Assembly: GCA_025351485.1 (NCBI GenBank)
Contig: JANXVU010000037.1
Coordinates: forward strand, 1-36,521
Direction: 5' to 3'
Length of the DNA: 36,521 bases
Source: Candidatus Eiseniibacteriota bacterium
Lineage (GTDB): Bacteria; Eisenbacteria; RBG-16-71-46; JACRLI01
Part shown: piece after piece, positions 15,449 to 23,339 of the stretch
How the letters are laid out: every line of letters starts with the position of its first letter
How positions within the stretch are numbered: the first letter of the stretch is position 1
The notes under the pieces: model-generated
What the model saw: only the letters and a program-made list of their open reading frames with translations
What the model was told of the DNA's origin: nothing
Database searches by the model: none
Translations under genes and position numbers: made by a program

Positions 15449-16074
15449 AGATCCACGACATCACGCCGCCCGTATCGGTGAACACCGCCGTGTGGCCCGG
15501 GGACGTTCCGTTCACGATCCATTCCACCATGAGCCAGGATCGGGGACACTCGGTGAACGTGTCCGAAATCCGGTCCACTGTGCACCTGGGCGCCCACGCC
15601 GACGCGCCGCTCCACTTCGATTCGCGAGGGTTTGACATCGCCCGGGTGCCGCTGGACTTCTACATCGGGCCCGCGCGGGTGATCGAGCTCGTCGGGGTCA
15701 AGGAAGTGGCCGCCACGGACCTGGCGCTGGTCCCGTGGGCGCAGACCGAGCGGCTGCTGATCAAGACCAAGTCCCGCTACCAGGCCAGCGAGTTCGACGA
15801 CCAGTTTCCGCACCTGACCGAAGAGGCCGGCGCCCTGATCGCCTCCAAGGGCATCCGCCTGATCGGCGTCGACGTGCCCTCGGTGGACGCCTGCCACAGC
15901 AAGAGGCTCATGAACCACAAGGCTTTCTTGAAGGCCCGCACCGCCATCCTTGAAAACCTGGACCTGAGCCACGTCGCCCCCGGGGTGTACGAGCTGATCG
16001 CGCTGCCCTTGAAGCTGGTGGACGTGGACGGCAGCCCGGTGCGCGCGGTCCTGGTGGAGCGGGAGCCCGCGTGA
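15445..16074 (+). CDS. kynB: Cyclase-family hydrolase, kynurenine formamidase-like
   Basis: A 209-residue metal-dependent hydrolase of the cyclase/KynB family. Signs are the WPGDVPF segment at 17-23, the metal-binding motif HLGAHADAPLH (H47, H51, D53, H57; family consensus H-G-H-D-P-H), YIGPARVIEL, and later GVDVPSVD and NHKAFL. KynB hydrolyses N-formylkynurenine to kynurenine, the substrate of kynureninase encoded at the start of this operon. Length is normal for the family. The start ATG overlaps the LOG gene stop by four bases and its stop overlaps the next GTG, giving a fully coupled series. No tryptophan 2,3-dioxygenase is seen in the window. Related cyclases act on other amides, so the kynurenine role depends partly on context. 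Confidence 0.82.
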   Translation: MKIHDITPPVSVNTAVWPGDVPFTIHSTMSQDRGHSVNVSEIRSTVHLGAHADAPLHFDSRGFDIARVPLDFYIGPARVIELVGVKEVAATDLALVPWAQTERLLIKTKSRYQASEFDDQFPHLTEEAGALIASKGIRLIGVDVPSVDACHSKRLMNHKAFLKARTAILENLDLSHVAPGVYELIALPLKLVDVDGSPVRAVLVEREPA

Positions 16075-17159
16075 CGGTGGGCGTGCAACGGCTCCCGGCG
16101 TGGCAGACCCTCCTTTTGGGCGCCTGCCTTGGTCTCCTGGGGTGCGGCGACAAGACTCCGGTGGACTCCCGCATCCATCACGTCGAGCGGCTGCAGGACT
16201 ATCAGTATGTCCGGCGGACCTTCTTCTATTTGACCTCGGACCCTACGGAAAATATCGATCTCCGGACGGTTAGCGTTTGGGTGGACGACCGGTCGGCGAG
16301 CGGCGACGTCACTACGAAGCGCCCTGGAATCGCCTACCTTGATCCCCGCGCAGCGGTCCCCGACTCGATTCGCTATTTCGGCAACTTTCGGTTCGAGACT
16401 GGATTTGCCGTCCGTCAGGCGCTCAGCGCCCGCCGCGGAATCGATGGCGTTTTCATCGAGTTGGATCGGCAACTGGACGAACAGTCCGTTCTCGCGGTGA
16501 CCTATCGGCACATGGACGGGAGTTCCGTCGGTGTGGCGACCGGCGACTCGCTGGTGGTCAAAATGCTGCGCCCGAACAAGGAACTTCTGGGGATCGACGT
16601 TTCAGGGAACTTCCTTTCGCCTGGAAGGCCTGGCGGGTACTGGAATTCAACGCTTCCCTACGAAATGAAGAATGTCTACCGCCTCGACTACACCGACATC
16701 AACCCGGACTCCTTCCAGTTGGCAATCTACGACACCCGCTCGAACCCAAGGGCCGATACGCTGGGCAATCCGGGCAGCCGGATCACGGAAATTGTCGGGC
16801 TGGACAATGAAGTGATCCAGGGATCGAGCTATCAGTTCGGGATCGGGGGAAAGGGCGACGGCAAGGTGGACAACGACTTCGACAGGGAGCGGACCTTCGT
16901 GGACTATACCCGGGGGCTGATCTTGTTTCCCGATACCAGGCCGTTCTTCTATCAACCGGATCCGGGCGCGGGGGAGGCCACCAGGGACCGGGACCACCGG
17001 CCGGCGCTGCTGAGCCGGGCCCAGTCGGACACCCTGATCTACCTGCAGCGGGACTACAATCCGAACGCCCTGGTGAACCGCTACTATTTCGAAGCCAGTT
17101 TCTATCTTCGGTCCAACCTGAAGCCAGGCGGCTTTTTGAGGCATTTCTTGAGTCCCTAG
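16071..17159 (+). CDS. Short lipoprotein resembling a segment of the cell-surface protein SprA
   Basis: A 362-residue predicted lipoprotein. The signal has a lipobox (LGLLGCGD). The body has features recalled from SprA, the very large outer-membrane protein of Bacteroidota gliding/type IX secretion: YQYVRRTFFYLTSDPTENID, a -V-V-VDDR- strand, IAYLDPR, LAVTYRH, and LVVKMLRP-KELLG. Full SprA is over 2000 residues, so this resembles one module standing alone. The end (YYFEASFYLRSNLK) is a clean stop, with no continuation in other frames in the 134 bp before the next gene. GGGAG lies five bases before GTG 16071, which overlaps the formamidase stop by four bases. The relation to the kynurenine-type genes is unknown. 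The SprA resemblance is from memory and needs a profile search. Confidence 0.6.
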   Translation: MTVGVQRLPAWQTLLLGACLGLLGCGDKTPVDSRIHHVERLQDYQYVRRTFFYLTSDPTENIDLRTVSVWVDDRSASGDVTTKRPGIAYLDPRAAVPDSIRYFGNFRFETGFAVRQALSARRGIDGVFIELDRQLDEQSVLAVTYRHMDGSSVGVATGDSLVVKMLRPNKELLGIDVSGNFLSPGRPGGYWNSTLPYEMKNVYRLDYTDINPDSFQLAIYDTRSNPRADTLGNPGSRITEIVGLDNEVIQGSSYQFGIGGKGDGKVDNDFDRERTFVDYTRGLILFPDTRPFFYQPDPGAGEATRDRDHRPALLSRAQSDTLIYLQRDYNPNALVNRYYFEASFYLRSNLKPGGFLRHFLSP

Positions 17160-17293
17160 GCGGGGCAACAGGATCCTCCCCCCGAATCACCACCTTTGCC
17201 GCAACCCCCGGCAAGGACTAGAATCTAACCAAGCGACCGGCCGCCGTCTCAACCCAGCCATCCGCCCCAAACCGGGGCCCATCAGGGAGTTCC

Positions 17294-18799
17294 ATGACCA
17301 AGCACCAACGGCCCGCCACGCTGGGCCAGCTGAAGGCCTCCGGATATGTCCCCCGGAGCGTCAAGGACGAGATCCGCCAGAATCTTATCTGTAAGCTGCA
17401 GAAGAAGGAGCGGCTGTTTCCGGGCATCGTGGGCTATGAAGACACGGTCCAGCCCCAGCTGGTGAACGCCATCCTTTCCCGGCACGATTTCATCCTGCTG
17501 GGGCTTCGGGGCCAGGCCAAGACGCGCATCCTCAGGGCCCTGCCGCTATTCCTGGATGAGTGGACCCCGGTCATCCCGGGCAGTTCGGTGAACGAGGACC
17601 CGCTGAACCCCACCACCGTGGAGGGCCAGCGCCAGGTCAACGAAGAGGGCGACGACCTGAAGATCGGCTGGCTTTCCAGGGAGCAGCGCTACCAGGAAAA
17701 ACTGGCCACGCCCGACGTGACCATCGCCGACCTGATCGGGGACATCGATCCCATCAAGGCCGCCAGCAAGAAGCTCGATTACTCCGACGAACGGGTCATC
17801 CACTACGGCATCATCCCGCGCACCAACCGCGGGATCTTCGCCATCAACGAGCTGCCCGACCTTCAGCCGCGCATCCAGGTGGGGCTGCTGAACATTCTTG
17901 AAGAGCGCGACTTCCAGATCCGCGGTTTCCCGGTGCGGATCCCGCTCGACATCCAGATGGTGTTCAGCGCCAACCCCGAGGACTACACCAACCGCGGCAA
18001 CATCATCACGCCTTTGCGCGACCGCATCCAGTCTCAGATCCTGACCCACTATCCGCGCAGCGTGGAAGAGGGCATGGCCATCACCGCCCAGGAGGCCTGG
18101 ATGGACCGCCCCGGGCGCCACGTGAGCATTCCGGGATTCATCAAGGAGATCATCGAGGAAGTGGCCATCCAGGCGCGCGAGAGCGAGTACGTGGACCAGA
18201 ACTCGGGTGTCTCGGCGCGCATGACCATCGCGCTGGCTGAGAACGTGGCCTCCAACGCCGAGCGCCGGGCGCTCACGCTGGGGCTCGCGACCGCCACCGC
18301 GCGCATCTGCGACCTGACCCACTCGCTCTCGGCCGTGTCCGGCAAGGTGGAGCTGGTGCTGGAAGGGGAGCAGGAAGGGCCGCTCAACGTGGCGCGCCAC
18401 CTGATCGGCAAGGGCGTGAAGGCCTACTTCGCGCGCACCTTTCCCAGCGCCTTCCCTCCGAAGAAGCGCAAGCACGAGCCGGCCGACGAGAGCCTGGCGG
18501 GGTCCGAGTACAAGCCCATCCTGGAGTGGTTCGCCGCCGGCAAGTCGGTGGAAGTGGGGGACGACACCGCGGACGACGCTTTCCTGGCCGGGCTCGACCA
18601 GGTGAAGGGGTTGCGCAAGGTGGCCTCCAAGTACATGTCCCCCGGGAGCGACGAGGAGCTCGCGGTGGCCATGGAGCTGGTGCTGGAGGGGCTCCACCAG
18701 CACTCCATCCTGACCCGCGAGCACATCGACGGCCGGTCCATGAGCTATCGCGACATGTTCAAGTCCATGTTCTCCAGCCTGGGCAAAGATGAAGCTTAG
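17294..18799 (+). CDS. MoxR/magnesium-chelatase-type AAA+ ATPase
   Basis: A 501-residue AAA+ protein paired with a VWA-domain partner. Walker A is GLRGQAKT (70-77). Walker B reads FAINELPDL (182-190), with Asn where the usual Asp sits but the catalytic Glu kept; this NE form is, as far as I recall, normal in this subfamily. Sensor region: MVFSANPEDYTNRGNIITPLRDRI. The C-terminal third contains a helical lid and a charged extension (PPKKRKHEP). Such ATPases work as chaperones or remodelers with VWA proteins, as in MoxR/CoxD or BchI/BchD pairs. AGGGAG lies five bases upstream of ATG 17294. It overlaps the VWA gene by 11 bp, indicating a stoichiometric complex. The client protein is not evident. 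Confidence 0.88.
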   Translation: MTKHQRPATLGQLKASGYVPRSVKDEIRQNLICKLQKKERLFPGIVGYEDTVQPQLVNAILSRHDFILLGLRGQAKTRILRALPLFLDEWTPVIPGSSVNEDPLNPTTVEGQRQVNEEGDDLKIGWLSREQRYQEKLATPDVTIADLIGDIDPIKAASKKLDYSDERVIHYGIIPRTNRGIFAINELPDLQPRIQVGLLNILEERDFQIRGFPVRIPLDIQMVFSANPEDYTNRGNIITPLRDRIQSQILTHYPRSVEEGMAITAQEAWMDRPGRHVSIPGFIKEIIEEVAIQARESEYVDQNSGVSARMTIALAENVASNAERRALTLGLATATARICDLTHSLSAVSGKVELVLEGEQEGPLNVARHLIGKGVKAYFARTFPSAFPPKKRKHEPADESLAGSEYKPILEWFAAGKSVEVGDDTADDAFLAGLDQVKGLRKVASKYMSPGSDEELAVAMELVLEGLHQHSILTREHIDGRSMSYRDMFKSMFSSLGKDEA

Positions 18800-19886
18800 G
18801 TACAGCGACTGGTCGGGGGACAACAGGAGCAACCCCGACTTTCTCAAGGCGCTCTTCCGCATCTACAACGACCTGCTGCTTCAGACCAGCGGAGACGTGG
18901 AGGAAGCCCTGCGCTGGATGGAGACGCTGGGCAAGGAGTACGGCTTCTTCGACGATAAGTTCGGGGTGGAAGACTTCAAGAAGCTGCTGGAAGAAAGCGG
19001 CATGATCAAGGCCAAGGGCCAGGGGCAGGGGTACGAAGTCACCTCCCGCGGCGAGCGCGCCATCCGCAAGTCCGCCCTGAACGAGATCTTCAACTCCGTG
19101 GACAAGGGCCCGGCCGGCCAGCACCGCAGTCCCCAGTCCGGGACGGGCAACGAACGGCTCCCCGAATCCCGCGCCTACCAGTTCGGGGACAAGCTGAGCG
19201 ACCTGGACGTGCTCACCAGCATGCAGAACGCCATCAAACGCGGCGGCGGAGACGACCTGACCCTGCAGGAAGAGGACCTGGCCGTCTACGAGACCGAGCA
19301 CCTCTCCAGTTGCGCCACGGTGCTGCTGGTGGACATCAGCCACAGCATGATCCTGTACGGCGAAGACCGCATCACCCCGGCCAAGCGGGTGGCGCTGGCC
19401 CTGTGCGAGCTCATCACCACCCAGTACCCCAAGGACTCCCTGCACGTGGTGCTCTTCGGCGACGATGCGGTGGAGGTGCCGCTGCGGCAGTTGCCCTACG
19501 TGACCGTTGGCCCCTATCACACCAACACCCGCGCCGGGCTGATGATGGCCCAGCGGATCCTGGCCAAGGTGCGCCAGCCCAACAAGCAGATCTTCATGAT
19601 CACGGACGGCAAGCCCTCGTGCATCTTCGAGGAGGGGCGGCTGTACAAGAACGCCTTTGGCTTGGACCCCAAGATCGTCAATAAGACCTTGGAACAGGCC
19701 GCCCTGTGCCGCCGGAAGGGCATCGAGATCTCGACATTCATGCTGGCGGAGCACCATGAGTTGGTCGGGTTCGTGGACAAGCTGACCAAGATCAACCGGG
19801 GCCGGGCCTACTTCTCGGACCTGGAGAACCTGGGGCAGTTCGTGCTGGTGGATTATGCTCGGAACCGGAAGCGGAGGACCCGCTAG
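18789..19886 (+). CDS. VWA-domain protein, partner of the adjacent AAA+ ATPase
   Basis: A 365-residue cytoplasmic protein. The N-terminal 130 residues are helical (FLKALFRIYNDLLLQTSGDVEEAL; FGVEDFKKLLEESGMI). A von Willebrand A domain starts near residue 175 and has the metal-ion-dependent adhesion site DISHS (182-186). The later MIDAS threonine is probably in YHTNTRAG, and the Asp in MITDGKPS. It has no membrane segment or signal peptide. The start lies inside the end of the AAA+ gene. By analogy with BchD, CoxE and other MoxR partners, it probably recruits or positions the ATPase on a target that needs metal insertion or activation. No metalloenzyme or chelatase gene is adjacent. Confidence 0.88.
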   Translation: MKLRYSDWSGDNRSNPDFLKALFRIYNDLLLQTSGDVEEALRWMETLGKEYGFFDDKFGVEDFKKLLEESGMIKAKGQGQGYEVTSRGERAIRKSALNEIFNSVDKGPAGQHRSPQSGTGNERLPESRAYQFGDKLSDLDVLTSMQNAIKRGGGDDLTLQEEDLAVYETEHLSSCATVLLVDISHSMILYGEDRITPAKRVALALCELITTQYPKDSLHVVLFGDDAVEVPLRQLPYVTVGPYHTNTRAGLMMAQRILAKVRQPNKQIFMITDGKPSCIFEEGRLYKNAFGLDPKIVNKTLEQAALCRRKGIEISTFMLAEHHELVGFVDKLTKINRGRAYFSDLENLGQFVLVDYARNRKRRTR

Positions 19887-19894
19887 GGCCCGCC

Positions 19895-20512
19895 ATGCTC
19901 ATCTCCGCCTTCGGCCCCTTCGGGTCGTTCACGACGAACCCTTCCCAGAAGCTGCTGGAATCGCTGCTGTCGGACCCCATCCAGGGGATTCAGCTCATGG
20001 GCATCACCCTGCCGGTGCGCTACAACGTCGCCCCTGAAATCCTCCTGGCGGAAATCCGCCTGCGCAAGCCCGCGGCCGTGATCTCCTTCGGCGTGGCGAC
20101 CGGGTCCGACGACCTCCGCCTGGAGCGCATCGCGATCAACTGGGACGAGTCCGATGTTCCCGATCAGTCCGGCGACACCCCCAGGGGCCGCAAGATCGAT
20201 CCCGACGGCCCGGACGGCCTGTTCTCCTCGCTTCCGCTCCAGCAGATGATGGAGGCCCTGGACGGACAGGCGCTCCCGTACCGCATTTCCAACACCGCGG
20301 GCACGTACCTGTGCAACCACCTTATGTACCGGACCCTGTGGGCGCTCCGGCAAGAGGGGATCGATATCCCGTGCGGCTTCGTCCACATTCCTCCGGCCGA
20401 GGAGTGGAACAAGGACGCCGGGGGGCCCACGCGGCCCTTCGCGCAGATCCGCACCGCGGCGCTGCGCATCATGCAGGCGGTGCACGGTGCGGCCCCGGGT
20501 AACCGCTCCTAG
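19895..20512 (+). CDS. pcp: Pyroglutamyl peptidase I-like cysteine peptidase (family C15)
   Basis: A 205-residue peptidase that removes N-terminal pyroglutamate. The family start is seen in SAFGPFGSFTTNPS. The catalytic triad residues are in place: E77 (in RLERIAIN), C140 (SNTAGTYLCNHLMY) and H164 (CGFVHIPP), with normal spacing. Length is typical (about 200-215). The gene starts eight bases after the VWA stop without an obvious Shine-Dalgarno, so it probably depends on read-through from upstream. It lies in the same direction as thyX, which has its own -10 box. Confidence 0.88.
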   Translation: MLISAFGPFGSFTTNPSQKLLESLLSDPIQGIQLMGITLPVRYNVAPEILLAEIRLRKPAAVISFGVATGSDDLRLERIAINWDESDVPDQSGDTPRGRKIDPDGPDGLFSSLPLQQMMEALDGQALPYRISNTAGTYLCNHLMYRTLWALRQEGIDIPCGFVHIPPAEEWNKDAGGPTRPFAQIRTAALRIMQAVHGAAPGNRS

Positions 20513-20549
20513 CCGCAACCCCAATCCGCACAAATCTTTCCGGGCCCCG

Positions 20550-20585
20550 TAGACGCGCCCCCCCGCGCACGCTTACAATCGCCCC
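20550..20585 (+). promoter_or_regulatory. Probable promoter giving a leaderless thyX transcript
   Basis: TACAAT (20574-20579) is a near-consensus -10 box and ends only six bases before ATG 20586; TAGACG (20550-20555) is an 18-bp-spaced -35 candidate. The predicted transcription start coincides with the start codon, and no Shine-Dalgarno is present. Confidence 0.4.
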
Positions 20586-21389
20586 ATGATGACCGACACC
20601 CATTCTTCGACGAGCTCGCTGCGCATCGTCCGCGAGCCCCAGGTGTACCTGGTGGGCCGCCAGACGGTGGACGATTCCGAGATCGCGCGCTTCCTGGCCG
20701 ACAACGGCACCAACTGGACCACCGACACCGAGGTGGGGGCGGAGAAGCTCGCCGAAGTGGGCGGGCGTCTTTGCTACATGAGCTTCGGCAAGGGCCGCAA
20801 GACCAACCAGGAGTTCCTTAGCCACATCGTGGAAGTGGGGCACGGCAGCGTGCTGGAGCACGCGGTGTGGAACTTCATCGTGACCGACGTCTCGCGCTCG
20901 CTCACGCACGAGTTGATCCGGCACCGCGCCGGATTCGGCTACTCGCAGCTGTCGCAGCGCTACGTGAACGAGAGCGACTCGCCGTTCATCGAGCCCGACT
21001 GCATCGCCGAGGACCCCAAGGCCCACGCCATCTGGCTGGAAGCGATCGAAGCCGCCCGCCGTGGATACGACGGGCTGGTGGCGCAGCTGGAGTCCAAGTT
21101 CGATCACGTGGAAAACAAGACCCTGCGCCGCAAGCTGGCACGCCAGGCCGCTCGCAGCGTGCTTCCGAACGCCACCGAGACGCGCATCTTCGTCACGGCC
21201 AACGCCCGCGCGCTCCGGCACTTCCTGGAGTTGCGGGGCAGCATCGATGCCGAAGACGAGATCCGCAAGCTGGCCTTGCGGATGCTGGAGATCCTCCACG
21301 CCGAGTCGCCGAACCTGTTCGGCGACATGAAGATCGTCACGCGCGAGGACGGCACCCGCGTGGTCTCGACGGACCACCACAAGATCTGA
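20586..21389 (+). CDS. thyX: FAD-dependent thymidylate synthase ThyX
   Basis: A 267-residue enzyme converting dUMP to dTMP with methylenetetrahydrofolate and FAD/NADPH. The ThyX motif is present as RHRAGFGYSQLSQRY (112-126), two residues longer in the loop than the common RHR--S-NE-S-RY form. Other family elements are GHGSVLEHAVWNF, RQAARSVLPNATET and the FLELR-S--AE-EIR helix. An N-terminal segment of about 20 residues precedes the core. An alternative start at the second Met codon changes only one residue. It lies eight bases upstream of nadE, so both may be co-transcribed. Confidence 0.95.
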   Translation: MMTDTHSSTSSLRIVREPQVYLVGRQTVDDSEIARFLADNGTNWTTDTEVGAEKLAEVGGRLCYMSFGKGRKTNQEFLSHIVEVGHGSVLEHAVWNFIVTDVSRSLTHELIRHRAGFGYSQLSQRYVNESDSPFIEPDCIAEDPKAHAIWLEAIEAARRGYDGLVAQLESKFDHVENKTLRRKLARQAARSVLPNATETRIFVTANARALRHFLELRGSIDAEDEIRKLALRMLEILHAESPNLFGDMKIVTREDGTRVVSTDHHKI

Positions 21390-21397
21390 CCCCCGCC

Positions 21398-23083
21398 ATG
21401 TTCCGGATTGCTCTTGCGCAGATGAACTCCTGCGTCGGCGATGTTCGCGGCAACGCCGACCGGGTGTTGGATTTCGCGCGCCGCGCCCACGAGAAGGGTG
21501 CGGACCTGGTGGTGTTCCCCGAGCTCACGCTGGTCGGCTATCCCCCCGAAGATTTGGTGTTCCTGCCCGCGCTGGTGGAGGCCAACATGCGCGAACTTGA
21601 CCGAATCGCCCGCGAGGCGCCGCCCACCGCGTTGGTGCTGGGCTACCTGGAACCCGCTTCGGGGGGCCGGGTGTTCAATTCCGCGGCCTTTGTCTTCGGG
21701 GGCAAGGTGCACGCCCGCTACCACAAGATGAAGCTCCCCAACTTCAGCGTGTTCGACGAGCAGCGCTACTTCCAGGCCGGCCAGGGCTGCCCCATCGTCT
21801 CCTACGGCGGCGTGCGCATCGCCATGACCCTGTGCGAGGACCTGTGGCACGACGACGGGCCGGTGGCCACCACGGCGCGGGCCGGCGCCCGCCTGATCGT
21901 GAGCCCCAACGCTTCTCCCTACAGCATCGGCAGGATCGAGCTGCGCGAGCGCATGCTGCACAAGCTCTCGCTCCAGAACGGCGTGTACGTGGCCTACGCC
22001 AACCTGGTGGGCGGGCAGGACGAGCTGGTCTTTGACGGCGGCTCCATGGTCTACGGCCCCGACGGCAGCACCCTGGGCCGCGCCGAGCAGTTCGAGGAGG
22101 CCATCCTGACGGTGGACATGGACCTGGCGCACGAGCTGGCCGCCTCCACCGACGTCAGGATCGACGCCGGCCCGTTCGGGCACGGGCGCGCGTCGCTGCC
22201 CTACCAGATCGCGTCCACCCTGGAGGTGGAGCCCGAGGTGTACAAGGCGCTGGTGCTGGCCACCCGCGACTACGCGCGCAAGAACGGCTTCAAGGACGTG
22301 GTGCTGGGCCTCTCCGGCGGGGTGGACTCGAGCCTGGTGGCCACCATCGCCGCCGACGCCCTGGGGCCCGCGCAGGTGACCGGCGTGATGATGCCGTCCC
22401 GCTACTCTTCGGAGGGCAGCGTGTCGGACGCCGAGTCGCTGGCGCGGCTGCAGGGGCTCAAGACCGAGACGCTTCCCATCGAGCCGGCGCATGCCGCACT
22501 CCTGGGCACGCTGGAAACGGTGCTCGGGGAGGGCGCGCACGGCCTCACCGAGGAAAATCTCCAGGCCCGCATCCGCGGGGTGCTCCTGATGGCGGTCAGC
22601 AACGCGCGCGGCTCCCTGGTGCTCACCACCGGCAACAAGAGCGAAATCGCCACCGGATATTCCACGCTGTACGGGGACACCGCCGGCGGATTCGCGGTGC
22701 TGAAGGACGTCGAGAAGTCGCTGGTGTTCCGCCTGTGCCGCTGGCGCAACAGCCAGCAGAAGCGCGACGTGATCCCCGACTGGGTGATCGAAAAGCCGCC
22801 CTCGGCCGAACTGCGTCCCGGCCAGCGCGACACCGACAGCCTGCCGCCCTACGACGTGCTGGATCCCATCATGCGCGCCTACGTGGAAGACGACATGCCG
22901 CCCCCGAAGATCGCCGCCCTGGGCTACGACCTGGCCACGGTGAAGAAGGTGGTGGGGATGGTGGACCGCAACGAGTACAAGCGCCGCCAGTCGCCCCCGG
23001 GCCCGCGCATCACCCAGCGCTCGCTGGGCAAGGACCGTCGCATGCCGGTCACTTCGAAGTGGCGGAGCGAAGCGGGCGCGTAG
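21398..23083 (+). CDS. nadE: Glutamine-dependent NAD+ synthetase
   Basis: A 561-residue two-domain enzyme of the last step in NAD biosynthesis. The N-terminal nitrilase-type glutaminase domain has the Glu-Lys-Cys triad: E42 (VVFPELTLVGYPP), K112 (YHKMKLPN) and C146 (MTLCEDLW). The C-terminal synthetase has the PP-loop SGGVDSS (306-312) and the NAD-substrate segments TTGNKSEIATGYSTLYGD and GGFAVLKDV. The end (RRQSPPGPRITQRSLGKDRR) is typical. ATG 21398 is eight bases after the thyX stop; a longer frame upstream only overlaps thyX in another phase. It can use glutamine or ammonia. Confidence 0.95.
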   Translation: MFRIALAQMNSCVGDVRGNADRVLDFARRAHEKGADLVVFPELTLVGYPPEDLVFLPALVEANMRELDRIAREAPPTALVLGYLEPASGGRVFNSAAFVFGGKVHARYHKMKLPNFSVFDEQRYFQAGQGCPIVSYGGVRIAMTLCEDLWHDDGPVATTARAGARLIVSPNASPYSIGRIELRERMLHKLSLQNGVYVAYANLVGGQDELVFDGGSMVYGPDGSTLGRAEQFEEAILTVDMDLAHELAASTDVRIDAGPFGHGRASLPYQIASTLEVEPEVYKALVLATRDYARKNGFKDVVLGLSGGVDSSLVATIAADALGPAQVTGVMMPSRYSSEGSVSDAESLARLQGLKTETLPIEPAHAALLGTLETVLGEGAHGLTEENLQARIRGVLLMAVSNARGSLVLTTGNKSEIATGYSTLYGDTAGGFAVLKDVEKSLVFRLCRWRNSQQKRDVIPDWVIEKPPSAELRPGQRDTDSLPPYDVLDPIMRAYVEDDMPPPKIAALGYDLATVKKVVGMVDRNEYKRRQSPPGPRITQRSLGKDRRMPVTSKWRSEAGA

Positions 23084-23103
23084 CGCGAGCGGGCTCTTTT
23101 TTT
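23065..23103 (+). terminator. Possible terminator at the end of nadE
   Basis: A weak GC-rich dyad (GAGC, CGCG-tag-CGCG, GCTC) spans the nadE stop and is followed at once by seven T residues (23097-23103). The stem has several mismatches, so the U-tract is the main support. Confidence 0.35.
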
Positions 23104-23112
23104 GGGGCAGCC

Positions 23113-23337
23113 GGTGTTGCTCCGGTCGAGTCCGTCGAGGAGAAGTTCCAGCTCGCGGTGTTCGACGTCCAGGGACTTCGCGCGGCAAGTCTATGGAATG
23201 GCCCGGCGGGCGCCGGGGAGCAGACGGTGCGCTGGAACGGGGAGACCGGCGCGGGGCGGGCGTACGGCGGCATTTACTTCCTGCGATTGGCTTCGCCATC
23301 ACGGACGGCGACAGCCAAACTGGTCCAGCTCCGCTGA
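23113..23337 (+). pseudogene. Remnant of a FlgD-like / sorting-type C-terminal Ig domain
   Basis: In the frame that stops at 23335-23337 the translation contains FQLAVFDVQG-R-ASLWNGP, GEQTVRWNGETGAGRAYGGIYFLRL and a terminal AKLVQLR. This is the typical FlgD-like Ig domain found at the C-terminus of many secreted proteins in the FCB group and Eisenbacteria-like genomes. No ATG or Shine-Dalgarno precedes it, and the upstream sequence is nadE in another frame followed by a T-run. The N-terminal part of a much larger protein has therefore been lost. The fragment ends two bases before the stop of the convergent exported protein gene. An internal GTG (23158) could in principle start a 59-residue peptide, which is unlikely. 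Confidence 0.6.
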
Positions 23338-23339
23338 GA

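Noticed and set aside
16071-17293. Frameshifted continuation of a full-length SprA after 17159
   Set aside because: The 134 bp to the next gene contain no SprA-like sequence in any frame and then a Shine-Dalgarno for the AAA+ gene.
20867-21397. N-terminal extension of the NAD synthetase frame inside thyX
   Set aside because: The translation there is a shifted-frame reading of thyX. The nitrilase domain starts at ATG 21398.
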